64,000 bases of DNA from Bacteroidales bacterium UBA1797 (GTDB lineage: Bacteria > Bacteroidota > Bacteroidia > Bacteroidales > VadinHA17), in contig DCFT01000087.1 of NCBI GenBank assembly GCA_002319885.1, positions 102,912 to 166,911 of the forward strand. Direction: 5' to 3'. Shown one piece after another: positions 49,975 to 59,113 of this stretch; position 1 is the first letter of the stretch, and every line of letters begins with the position of its first letter. Below the pieces are notes generated by a model. It was not told the origin of the DNA. It made no database searches and saw only the letters and a program-made list of their open reading frames with translations. A program made the translations under genes and the position numbers.

Positions 49975-52356
49975 CTAAAATCCTTTCTTTGGCATGCTAT
50001 CGATATCTTCTTTTGAATTATTAACTCTCTTTAATGTTTTACCTGAATTAAACTGGTAAGTGAATTTAAACCATACAGGAGCGACTGAGAATCTTATATT
50101 CCCTTCTGAATGGCAATAAAAATCAGCACCTTTGATTTCTGACCCCTGATAAGTGAACTTTTTTGAAAACGGAAGGGCGCTCGTAATCCCAATTTTGATT
50201 TTTTGTTTAAAGGTTTTTTCAAGGGAAACAAAATAGAGTGCATCACTGAATGTCAAACCCTGGATATTAATTAAAGGACTGCTGTACTGAAATTGCAATG
50301 ATGCAACAATATCGTATTTGAAGTTCACAATAGCAGAAAGTCCGGTTTCGATTGCAATTTTGTGCCTGTCAGCTATGTTATATTGCTCTGACAGATAATT
50401 TCCCTGTGTATAAACTTCGGTAAGTTTAATATATGGATTCATAGCGATTGCCTTATTAATCTTCAATGCTCCTGACATACGGATACCGTAGCCATGAATA
50501 TTTCCCAGATTTGCTACCTGGGTTTCAAAAATACTGGTGTCGTTAATAAAAGTATAGTGGTTAATTGCATCAGATCTGTCAAGATAGAATAGTTGCAGAG
50601 AAATAAAATTATTCCCTATATTTTTCGAATAATCAACTGATATATTCTGACGGAATTCCGGCTTAAGGTGAGGATTACCGCTCTGAACAGAATAAGGGTC
50701 ATCGCTGGAGGTATAAGGATTTAAATCATAGATATTCGGACGATAAACTGTACGATTGTATGAAAATTTTATGTTTTGTTTCGGATTGAGCTTATAATTA
50801 AGCATTGCATCAGGCAATAAAGCAAAAACATTATTGTCAAAACTGCCGGTCAGGCCCGATGTTGATCTTTCAGCTCTTATTCCCGTGCTCAGGGTGAATT
50901 TTGAATAATTATATGTTATGGTTCCATATAATGCATATATGCTTTCGTTATATTTAAATTCATCAGATTGCCTGTCCTGCAATAATTGAGATTTAACCTT
51001 AATTCCTGCTTCATATCTTAGCTTCTCAGTTATCGGAGAACTGTAATCAATCTTAAAGCTAACCGAGTTTTGTTCAGGTCTGACAGTATTTACCTGCTTT
51101 GCAGGAAAATTATCGGGAGAACCATCCAAAGTGATATAGGTTGTACTGTTAACTGCATTGAAGTTGAAGTAGTTTAAATCGAATGCAATTTCCCTGCCTG
51201 GCTTATTAAATATATGTTTGTAGTATAGCGAGTAAAATGATGAACGATTAATATCTGCATCCTGTTTCAGAGAAGACCAGTTCTGATCACCAAATTCATC
51301 TCCTGAGACCTGCATCTTAACTTTCCCGCTATGTTCGCTTGAATAGGGATTGTAAAAAGCATAAAAATTAATCTGATTCTTATCGTCAAGATTATAATCG
51401 AATCCGAAATGAAATCTGTGTGACCAATATTTTTGCCGTACAATCTGATCAGACATAATTTCAGTGACTCCCAGGGAATTATGAAAATTACGATCACTGC
51501 TTTCAATTATATTAAAATAGCTTAAATCACCATCATAAGAAGTAAATAAATTAAGTTTTTTGAAACTGTAATTAAAGCTGTAATCAGGAAAAATGTACAT
51601 CTCCGAGACGGAAGTTGGCACTTCTAAATGAACCTGCCCATTCAATCCCGATTCCTTATTTTTTTTGAGAATTATATTAATGACTCCCGTAACATCTGCA
51701 TCATATTTTGAACCCGGATTATTAATAACTTCCACTTTATCAATCTGATTGGAATTAAGTTGACTTAAAAAATTTCTGTCACGTTCTTTGCCATCTACCA
51801 GTATAACTATATGCTGACTACCCTCGAGTGAAATATTTTTCATTATATCTACCTGGACACCTGGAATATAGCTTAACATCTCCACTCCGTTACTGGAAGC
51901 ATCATACATTTTTTTATTCATATAATAAATGGTTTTATCTGCTTCGTTTTTCGCTTTCATCCTTTCACTAACAACTACTACTTCTCCTAGGGTTACAGAT
52001 TTTTCGTGTAAAAAAACAATACCTGTATTAAAATCATTTATCAGATCAATATTTCTTATCACACTTGTATACTCTAAAGAACTGATGATAAGGGAATATT
52101 TCCCGGCAGGAATTGATCCTATGATAAATTCGCCATCCAGATTACTCGAAGTTCCTGTAACCATTGTAGAATCGGGCAGTCTTCGCAATGCCACAGTAGC
52201 AAAAGCCACCACCTGATTATTTTGCTGGTCCTTTAACTGCCCTTTGATGCTGAATTTTGGTTGGTTCTGACCCTGCAAAACACACAAGCTTTGTAAAATG
52301 GCAAAAATTAAAATAACAATTTTTTTGCCTTCCTCTTTTCTAATAAATGATTTCAT
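49975..52356 (-). CDS. TonB-dependent receptor-type outer membrane beta-barrel protein
   Basis: The 793-residue protein has a signal sequence, a carboxypeptidase-regulatory-like domain (KGQLKDQQNNQVVAFATVALRR, EFIIGSIPAGKYSLIISSLEY), a plug-like stretch (VEMLSYIPGVQVDIMKNISLEG, VLVDGKERDRNFLSQL, KVEVINNPGSKYDADVTGVI) and a long beta-barrel ending SVAPVWFKFTYQFNSG. It resembles the outer-membrane beta-barrel family of Bacteroidota. No SusD partner is near, so it need not be a sugar system; the cargo is unknown. Confidence 0.88.
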   Translation of the reverse strand: MKSFIRKEEGKKIVILIFAILQSLCVLQGQNQPKFSIKGQLKDQQNNQVVAFATVALRRLPDSTMVTGTSSNLDGEFIIGSIPAGKYSLIISSLEYTSVIRNIDLINDFNTGIVFLHEKSVTLGEVVVVSERMKAKNEADKTIYYMNKKMYDASSNGVEMLSYIPGVQVDIMKNISLEGSQHIVILVDGKERDRNFLSQLNSNQIDKVEVINNPGSKYDADVTGVINIILKKNKESGLNGQVHLEVPTSVSEMYIFPDYSFNYSFKKLNLFTSYDGDLSYFNIIESSDRNFHNSLGVTEIMSDQIVRQKYWSHRFHFGFDYNLDDKNQINFYAFYNPYSSEHSGKVKMQVSGDEFGDQNWSSLKQDADINRSSFYSLYYKHIFNKPGREIAFDLNYFNFNAVNSTTYITLDGSPDNFPAKQVNTVRPEQNSVSFKIDYSSPITEKLRYEAGIKVKSQLLQDRQSDEFKYNESIYALYGTITYNYSKFTLSTGIRAERSTSGLTGSFDNNVFALLPDAMLNYKLNPKQNIKFSYNRTVYRPNIYDLNPYTSSDDPYSVQSGNPHLKPEFRQNISVDYSKNIGNNFISLQLFYLDRSDAINHYTFINDTSIFETQVANLGNIHGYGIRMSGALKINKAIAMNPYIKLTEVYTQGNYLSEQYNIADRHKIAIETGLSAIVNFKYDIVASLQFQYSSPLINIQGLTFSDALYFVSLEKTFKQKIKIGITSALPFSKKFTYQGSEIKGADFYCHSEGNIRFSVAPVWFKFTYQFNSGKTLKRVNNSKEDIDSMPKKGF

Positions 52357-52524
52357 AATATTGCGTTTTGATTAATATTTGCACATAATTAACTACTGCA
52401 AATTGAGGCAATAAGATGTTTCACTCAAAATAAATGGGACAGATGGATAAGATTTGTTACAAGGTGTTGGTGCCAAAAAGGTATTTGGTACAGGTGGTAA
52501 TATTTTGTGACGAGCTGTATATTC

Positions 52525-53418
52525 CTAATTGTGATAAAGAGCAGAATGATGATTGAATATCCTTGCATTTTGCCTTGAAACAGGAATCTTTACATCAGTT
52601 CCTGAAAGCTTGATAAGGTAACCCAGTGTGTTTCCCTGTTTACTCCTTACTTTTTTTAAGTTCACTATAAATGCACGATGTATTCTTATGAAATAGGGAA
52701 TACCTGACAATTGCTGTTCAATACTGTTTATTGAATTACGAATGATCTCCTTCTTAACAACATTGTTTTTATCTAAATAGAAAATGACATAGTTACCATC
52801 AGATTCAGCATAAATAAATTCACGGGGATAAAATCTTAATTCTTCTTTTTTTAGTTGTGAAGTGATTTGAATAAGATCTTCAGAAGGTAATTTTCCCGGA
52901 CCGGCTTCTGTGTTTATCTCATTGTAACTGATTACTGGGGTAAATAAATAGCGATAATTTATTGCCGAAAAAAAAAGTAATGGAATAATTCCGATCAGGA
53001 AGGCACTTCCAATCGAATTGAAGAAAGTTGAAATATTCCATCGGCTTGCAGTTGGTTCTGATTCAATCAGGAAGCCCAGGAAATATATAGCCAGGCCAAG
53101 AAAGAACAGGATAATTAGAACCGATACAATCTCTTTGAAAACAGTCCATTCCTTTTCTTTTGAAAAATATTTAACAGCTTTCATTGTTTTAACAGCCAGG
53201 TATATGATAATACCGGATAAAAAACTATAAAAGGCCATAGTTGTTTCAAAACTTAAAACCTTTGTCGGATGAACATTAAAAGGTTTATATAATGAAGTGA
53301 ATCCAAAAGTGAATATTGAAATAATCAAGGTTCCTGTAAACGGATACCTTAATACATAATTCTGAGGGTAATATACTTCTAACCACTTGTTAATAAGACC
53401 CTTTATTGATAGCATCAT
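52525..53418 (-). CDS. LytTR-family regulator with membrane domain
   Basis: The 297-residue protein has four hydrophobic segments (FTGTLIISIFTFGFTSL, FYSFLSGIIIYLAV, IVSVLIILFFLGLAIYFLGF, FLIGIIPLLFFSAIN). A C-terminal LytTR DNA-binding domain (FYPREFIYAESDGNYVIFY, PYFIRIHRAFIVNLKKV, LSGTDVKIPVSRQN) follows. Membrane-tethered LytTR proteins of this type are common in Bacteroidota. Neighbouring exported and permease genes may be its targets, but there is no direct evidence. Confidence 0.9.
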   Translation of the reverse strand: MMLSIKGLINKWLEVYYPQNYVLRYPFTGTLIISIFTFGFTSLYKPFNVHPTKVLSFETTMAFYSFLSGIIIYLAVKTMKAVKYFSKEKEWTVFKEIVSVLIILFFLGLAIYFLGFLIESEPTASRWNISTFFNSIGSAFLIGIIPLLFFSAINYRYLFTPVISYNEINTEAGPGKLPSEDLIQITSQLKKEELRFYPREFIYAESDGNYVIFYLDKNNVVKKEIIRNSINSIEQQLSGIPYFIRIHRAFIVNLKKVRSKQGNTLGYLIKLSGTDVKIPVSRQNARIFNHHSALYHN

Positions 53419-53581
53419 AAATTACAGGCATAAATAAATGTCGATCAAACACGACATAATATCAAATCTCTAATATATGATATTTCTCAATTCTATGGGA
53501 AGTCGGATAAATAAAAAAAGGACAAGTTGGATTACTAAGTATTCGTTCTTAATTAAAGCTGTTTAAAATACTTACATAGGC

Positions 53582-56002
53582 TTATTCATATTTAAGCGAT
53601 TGTGCCGGATTAACTATTGCGGCTCTGAGTATCCTGTAACTTATTGTAAGCAAAGCTATACCCATAGCAATAACCAGACCGGCAAAAAAGCTGAATACTC
53701 CCAGGTTAATTCTGAAATAGAAATTCTCCAGCCATTTTTGTGCAATATAATAAATAAGTGGCCAGGCAATCAGAGCTGACATCGAAACAAGAATGATAAT
53801 CTCCTTAGATACAGCAACATAAATACCAGCTACAGAAGAACCCATAGCCTTTCTTACTCCAATCTCTTTAGTCCTCTGTTCAACTGTAAATGATGTGAGT
53901 CCAAAAAGTCCAAGGGTTGCAATAAAAATTGCCAGGATAGAGAAGATTACAGCCATCCTTGCGTTTTGCTTCTCCTGAACATACATTTTTTCGAAGTCAG
54001 CATCGAGAAAATAATATTGCAAAGGAGTATTTGAGGTGTAATCCTTCCAGACTTTTTCAATCTCATTTATTGTTTTCGAATAATTCTGTACTGACAACCT
54101 TACGGTAAGGTATCCCCACATGAAGTTCTCAGATTGAAAACAAAGTATGTAAGGTCCAATTGGGTTCCGCAGTGATTCAAAATTGAAGTTTTTTATAACA
54201 CCTATGACCGGAATGTAATTTCTGGAGTTTTCCGGTCCCGGTGGTACAAATCGTGCTTTTTCGGGATCGGCGAGCCCGAAATTTTTTACAGCGCTTTCGT
54301 TGATCAGACAGGCTTCTTTATCTGTTGAAAAGGATTCATTGAAAGATCTTCCTGATTCCAGTTTCATACCATAGGTGTCGAGAAAATTATAATCGACATA
54401 GTTAGTCACCATCAGAAAAGACTCATCTTTTCTTCCCTCCAGTCCGTAACCATTATTATTGTTTATCCTGCCAGGAACAGCTGTAGAACTTGAAATATTA
54501 ATAACTCCCGGAATATTTTTGATCGATTCTTTAAATGCTTTCATTTTTTGTCCGATAGCCTCTGCCCTGTTTATAACAATTAATTGCTCTTTATCAAAGC
54601 CAACATCCTTCTTCAACATATACTTAATCTGCCGGTACATTATCAGTGTACACACAATAAGAAGAATAGAAACAGCGAATTGAAAAACAACGAGCACTCG
54701 TCTTAGTCTTCCGTTTTTCATACTATTTTTCACGCTTCCCTTTAATACTTCATACGGGTTGAAAGAAGAAAGATAAAATGCAGGATAACTCCCGGCAAGA
54801 ACCCCTACAATAACGGAAAACAATATCAGAGCAGGAATGGTGTACCAGTTTGTGATCAGATTTAATATCAGATTCGCCTTGAGCATATTATTAAAGTATG
54901 GAAGAGTTATCTTAATGAAAATCAATGCAATTATAAGCGACATGAATGACAGTATAAATGACTCTGTCAGGAATTGATTTATCAGCATACCTCTTGTGGA
55001 ACCTCCTATTTTTTTTATCCCCACTTCCTTTGCACGCTTGGAAGCCTGTGCTGTGGAAAGATTCATGAAGTTTATAGCAGCAATTAAGACAATAAGTATG
55101 GCAATAGCTCCGAAGATCATCAGATATTTCGGATCACTTGCAGCTTTAAACTCCTGCTGAATTGAAGGATCGAGGTGAATATCTTTAAGGTTCTGCAGAA
55201 AAAACCTGTATTTATTGCCCTTTTTACTGAACTCTTCCAAAGAAATGCCCATGTATTGCTGAACTTCAGGGCCTAAATGTCTAATAATCAGGTCCGGAAA
55301 CTTCGCGTCGATGGTCTTAAAGCTTGAATTAGGTTTTAAAAGGAAATATGTGCTAAAGCTGTTGATCAGCCAGATCGGGACTTTCGATCTTGGATTTGTA
55401 ACAAGTGAAGTAAGCATACTGGCCTCAAAGTGAGAATTCCCGGGCATATCTGCCATTACACCTGTAACTATATACCTTATGGTGTCGTTACCTATTTTTA
55501 CAGGTTTATCGATTGGGTTTTCATTCCCGAATATTTTCTTTGCTACCGATTCTGATAATACAACTTTATGTGGAGTATTCAGAAGACTTTTTGAATCGCC
55601 TTTTAATATGGGTACTGAGAAAAGGTTAAAAAACGTGGAATCTGCTTCAATGATATTTTCATCAGTGAAATCCTGGTTCATGTATTCAACCACCGAAGGT
55701 CCCATTTTGGTCAACCTGCAATAATCTTCAATTTCAGGAAATTCTTTTAACATCGTTGATCCCATAATAGCGGGCTATGTTGCCATAGTGATTTCCTGAC
55801 CTCCTATTTTCCCATTGAGGATGACTCTGAAAATTCTGTCTTTCTTCGTGTTATAGTTATCATAACTTGCCTCGTTTATTACATATAATGAAATGAGAAG
55901 ACTGCAGGCAATACCAATTGATAGGCCAAGAACATTAATAATGATGTATGCACGCTGTCTTTTAAATGATCTTAAACTGTGCTTAAAAAGATTGTTTAAC
56001 AT
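53582..56002 (-). pseudogene. MacB/FtsX-type ABC permease interrupted by one in-frame TAG
   Basis: The N-terminal part (55775-56002) reads NNLFKHSLRSFKRQRAYIIINVLGLSIG and ends ...QEITMAT, then TAG at 55775-55777. The same frame continues with PAIMGSTMLKEFPEIEDYC and a further 727 residues: a periplasmic MacB_PCD-like domain, then FtsX segments (AINFMNLSTAQASKRAKEVGIKK, AIFIATLGLFGLTSFTVEQ, EIGVRKAMGSSVAGIYV). Everything else is intact and the two parts join without a shift. Either a recent nonsense mutation, a sequencing error or read-through explains it. ABC permeases of this type often respond to antimicrobial peptides; no ATPase gene is adjacent. Confidence 0.85.
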
Positions 56003-56144
56003 GTCTGTTGGTTTTAGGGTTGTTTGAATTCTTCCTTAAAAGGAGATCCTTCATTATTTGCGATCTCTTTTAATAGACGAATTATAATCCTGATTGCTGC
56101 AAATGAATCAACCAATAGATTTAATAACAATGATCAAATCTTGA

Positions 56145-56579
56145 TCACTGCATCCCTGGGCCATTTCCGACATGGATTTTGCCTTTGAAGTAACGGAGTT
56201 TTATATCAGCCGACTGGCTAAGAAAATCCTCAATGCCCGATTTTTTTATTGTACAGAGGTTATATACCTTCATATTATGAGGAAGAATTTCTGCCCTGTC
56301 GGCAGCAGGATGCAGTCTTATACAAGGGAATTCATCACACTCGAAACAGAAGCTGATATCTCTGCCGGCCCAGCATATAAAGGTCTCACATTTAGCTTTG
56401 ATTACGGGGCACATTCCGTCGATGGAACGACAACCTTTACATGGAAGACTTTCTTTAGGAATTCCCCTTTCAATGAGTCGATTATAAAGAGGAGAATTTT
56501 CCTCACATGAATGCATTTCACATATTCCGCAATCAATCCCGCATGGCGCCACCATAGCCAGTCTATCTTCTGTAATCAT
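56145..56579 (-). CDS. DUF3795 cysteine-rich protein
   Basis: The protein of about 144 residues has many cysteines in the DUF3795 pattern: MVAPCGIDCGICEMHSCEEN, PCKGCRSIDGMCPVIKAKCETFICWAG, SFCFECDEFPCIRLHP. It probably binds zinc or an iron-sulfur cluster; function unknown. Several starts are possible (56606, 56597, 56579); I chose 56579 because the others overlap the preceding methyltransferase end. It is translationally close to that gene. Confidence 0.82.
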   Translation of the reverse strand: MITEDRLAMVAPCGIDCGICEMHSCEENSPLYNRLIERGIPKESLPCKGCRSIDGMCPVIKAKCETFICWAGRDISFCFECDEFPCIRLHPAADRAEILPHNMKVYNLCTIKKSGIEDFLSQSADIKLRYFKGKIHVGNGPGMQ

Positions 56580-56589
56580 ATATTTACTT

Positions 56590-57471
56590 TTAATCATTTG
56601 CAACACGCAGTCGCCAAGTTGCCTGTATCTTGCCCGTTTTGCGTATAGTTAATAATTGTTTTAACGTAACACTTTTAAGAAAATATTTAATTGAACTAAG
56701 TTCTGACCTCTTAACATTTGCCACTCTGTCAATTATAAAACCCATCCTCCTGAAAAATGATTCCGCTTCTTCAAAACTATTAAATAAATTCTCCTCAATA
56801 TTATGTTTTGAAAAAAAATCTTTTGTTTTTTCATCGATTTTCAGGTCAAGTTTATCCCGTTTATTTTTAAGATATATATCGGCAGTTACCCAATAACCTC
56901 CCCGCTCCTTTAAAAGTCTATGAATTATAGTACATAAACTTTCTTTCTCTTGCCTGTTAAGATACATTAGAAGGCCCTCATTTACGATAACAATTTCTCC
57001 TTTTGGAAAGTGACTTACTATCTTATGAAAACTCTCTTCATCGAGACAATTTAAGGGAACTAATTCAAGTTTTCCCTTTGTAACCAGGTTTCCATTTTTT
57101 ATTTCACTAATAAATTTCTTTTTTAAATTGATCACGGCAGGCAGATCCGTATCAATATAATGGACTTCACTTTTCCTTACAGATTCCAGACCACGAAATG
57201 AGAATCCCGATGATAGCTCAATAATATTCTTTATTGAAAGGTCCTCTAATAGCTGATCAATACTCCAGTATCTGTTTTCGAAATGGACCACCCTTGCCCA
57301 GAAAGTAGTGTCTTTTTTAATATAGTCGGGAGTAAATTTTTCATGAGAAACCAATAATTCCGCAGTCTGATGTGCAAAAGGAATACTGGTAAAGCCCTTC
57401 AATAATACTAATGATTTTGCGGAAGGACTGATTGAATTGAAATTACGTGTATTTAAAAGTTCCTGATCCAT
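56590..57471 (-). CDS. Leucine carboxyl methyltransferase-like SAM protein
   Basis: The 293-residue protein resembles the PPM/LCM methyltransferases: SAKSLVLLKGFTSIPFAHQTAE, WARVVHFENRYWSIDQLLED, IIELSSGFSFRGLE (SAM motif I), EVHYIDTDLPAVINLKK and IVNEGLLMYLNRQEKESL. The family includes polyketide and carboxyl methyltransferases, so the substrate is open. It overlaps or abuts the DUF3795 gene, so the two may be linked. Confidence 0.82.
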   Translation of the reverse strand: MDQELLNTRNFNSISPSAKSLVLLKGFTSIPFAHQTAELLVSHEKFTPDYIKKDTTFWARVVHFENRYWSIDQLLEDLSIKNIIELSSGFSFRGLESVRKSEVHYIDTDLPAVINLKKKFISEIKNGNLVTKGKLELVPLNCLDEESFHKIVSHFPKGEIVIVNEGLLMYLNRQEKESLCTIIHRLLKERGGYWVTADIYLKNKRDKLDLKIDEKTKDFFSKHNIEENLFNSFEEAESFFRRMGFIIDRVANVKRSELSSIKYFLKSVTLKQLLTIRKTGKIQATWRLRVAND

Positions 57472-57616
57472 CTTAACAACACAACATCTGCATTATACTC
57501 TAACTTTATTAATTATGTAATTGTCCTGGTTTCTATGAGATTTTAAAAATTGCAGGTTAATTTACATCCAACATTGATACAAATTAATTGTTTATTTGCT
57601 AAATAACCTTTAATCG

Positions 57617-58576
57617 ATGACAGAAAAATTAAATTCAATGCAATCCCGTAAAGTCGTAGTAGTAGGAGCTGGTGCTGTTGGAGCCACTTATTGCTATGCA
57701 CTGGCTCAGAGTGGTCTGGCTGATGAAATTGTGCTGACTGACAGGAATGAAGATCTTATGAAAGGCCAGGTTCTTGATCTGGTTCATGGCCAGACTTTCT
57801 TTCCTACTGTGGGTATCCGGTCAGGTACAAATGCAGACTATGCTGATGCACAGTTAGTTGTTATTACTGCAGGTGCAGCACAGAAACCCGGAGAAACGAG
57901 ACTCGAACTGATCAAAAAAAATGCTGAAATAACTGGCAGTATTGCTGAAGATATAGCTAAATCGGGCTGCAAGGGAGTTATGTTGATCGTTAGCAACCCG
58001 GTTGATGTATTAACTTATGTGGCTCTTAAACGTTCGGGATGGGAAAAAGGCAGAGTTATAGGGTCAGGTACGGTTCTTGATAGTTCCAGATTCAGACATC
58101 TTCTCAGTAAACATTGCGATGTGGATGTGCATAATGTTCATGCATATATTCTGGGTGAACATGGCGACAGTGAATTCGCTGCCTGGTCGATGACGAATAT
58201 TGCAGGTATTAACATAGACGATTACTGTCCGGTTTGTTCAAAATGTTCCGACTGGAAAAAAGAACGACAGATAATTGAGCAACAGGTGCGTGACTCGGCA
58301 TATCATATTATAAACTATAAAGGGTCTACTCAATTTGCTGTAGGATTGGCACTTGTACGGATTACTGCTGCAATACTGCGGAATCAGTATAGTATATTAT
58401 CTGTTTCAACACTTGTGGAATCTGATTTTGGAATTACCGATGTATGCCTCAGCGTACCCTGTGTGGTTTATGACAGAGGAGTAAAAAGGATTATCGAAGG
58501 ACCCCTTTCATCTTCAGAATTGAGTTTATTGTCAAACTCTGCCAATATATTGAAAAAAGCTATAGATTCGATATAA
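57617..58576 (+). CDS. ldh: L-lactate dehydrogenase
   Basis: The 319-residue protein has VVVVGAGAVGATYCYALA (NAD site), VITAGAAQKPGETRLELIKKN, VSNPVDVLTYVALKRSGW, GSGTVLDSSRFRHLL and GEHGDSEFAAWS with the catalytic histidine. The arginine of AQKPGETRLELI fits lactate rather than malate. It interconverts pyruvate and L-lactate with NADH. A strong terminator follows at 58631. Confidence 0.93.
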   Translation: MTEKLNSMQSRKVVVVGAGAVGATYCYALAQSGLADEIVLTDRNEDLMKGQVLDLVHGQTFFPTVGIRSGTNADYADAQLVVITAGAAQKPGETRLELIKKNAEITGSIAEDIAKSGCKGVMLIVSNPVDVLTYVALKRSGWEKGRVIGSGTVLDSSRFRHLLSKHCDVDVHNVHAYILGEHGDSEFAAWSMTNIAGINIDDYCPVCSKCSDWKKERQIIEQQVRDSAYHIINYKGSTQFAVGLALVRITAAILRNQYSILSVSTLVESDFGITDVCLSVPCVVYDRGVKRIIEGPLSSSELSLLSNSANILKKAIDSI

Positions 58577-58630
58577 GAAACCGGTGAGTTGAACCAATGA
58601 AGTGCTGAATCTGAGAATCATAAAATGAAA

Positions 58631-58659
58631 CAGGTCCGGTGAAACACCGGACCTGTTTT
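58631..58659 (+). terminator. Rho-independent terminator of ldh
   Basis: CAGGTCCGGT (58631-58640) and ACCGGACCTG (58646-58655) form a perfect stem with a five-base loop, followed by TTTT. It can serve the convergent cold-shock gene too. Confidence 0.92.
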
Positions 58660-58685
58660 AATAAATGTCTTAAATAATATTTAAA

Positions 58686-58877
58686 TTACACGAGTTTAAC
58701 ATTTATTGCATTCAGCCCTTTCTTCCCTTCCTGAAGATCAAAAGATACTTCATCATTTTCTCTGACCTCATCGTTCAGTCCTGATACATGGACAAAGTAC
58801 TCTTTATCAGATTCGTTGTCCTTTATAAATCCAAAACCTTTGGAGTTATTAAAAAATTTTACTGTTCCTGTGCTCAT
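58686..58877 (-). CDS. Cold-shock protein
   Basis: The 63-residue protein reads MSTGTVKFFNNSKGFGFIKD and DKEYFVHVSGL, with the RNP1 (KGFGFI) and RNP2 (YFVHV) motifs of the CSD fold. It binds single-stranded RNA and DNA. The start is at 58877; the longer frame to 58907 adds only lysine-isoleucine repeats. Usual length for the family. Confidence 0.93.
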   Translation of the reverse strand: MSTGTVKFFNNSKGFGFIKDNESDKEYFVHVSGLNDEVRENDEVSFDLQEGKKGLNAINVKLV

Positions 58878-59113
58878 AATTTTAATCTTAATTTTAATTT
58901 TGGGCAAAATACAAATTACTATTCAGATAATGGCCTAGTTATCAATAAATCTTACAACTTTCTGATTTCATCGAGCATTAAGTAATATTGTTCAAGAGAT
59001 AAACGGGCAATTAAAATGTTCCGCAAAAATTCATTCTGAAACCTGTTGGCGATATTTTGAATAAATTAAATATTAGTTCCTACATTTGAATCCGAATTCA
59101 AAAATACCATTCC

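Noticed and set aside
55775..55777. Recoding (pyrrolysine) at TAG in the ABC permease
   Set aside because: No pyl genes or methylamine methyltransferases are in view, and ABC permeases do not use this residue.
56172..56510. 112-residue plus-strand frame over DUF3795
   Set aside because: The minus strand has the clear cysteine pattern of DUF3795; the plus frame is its shadow.
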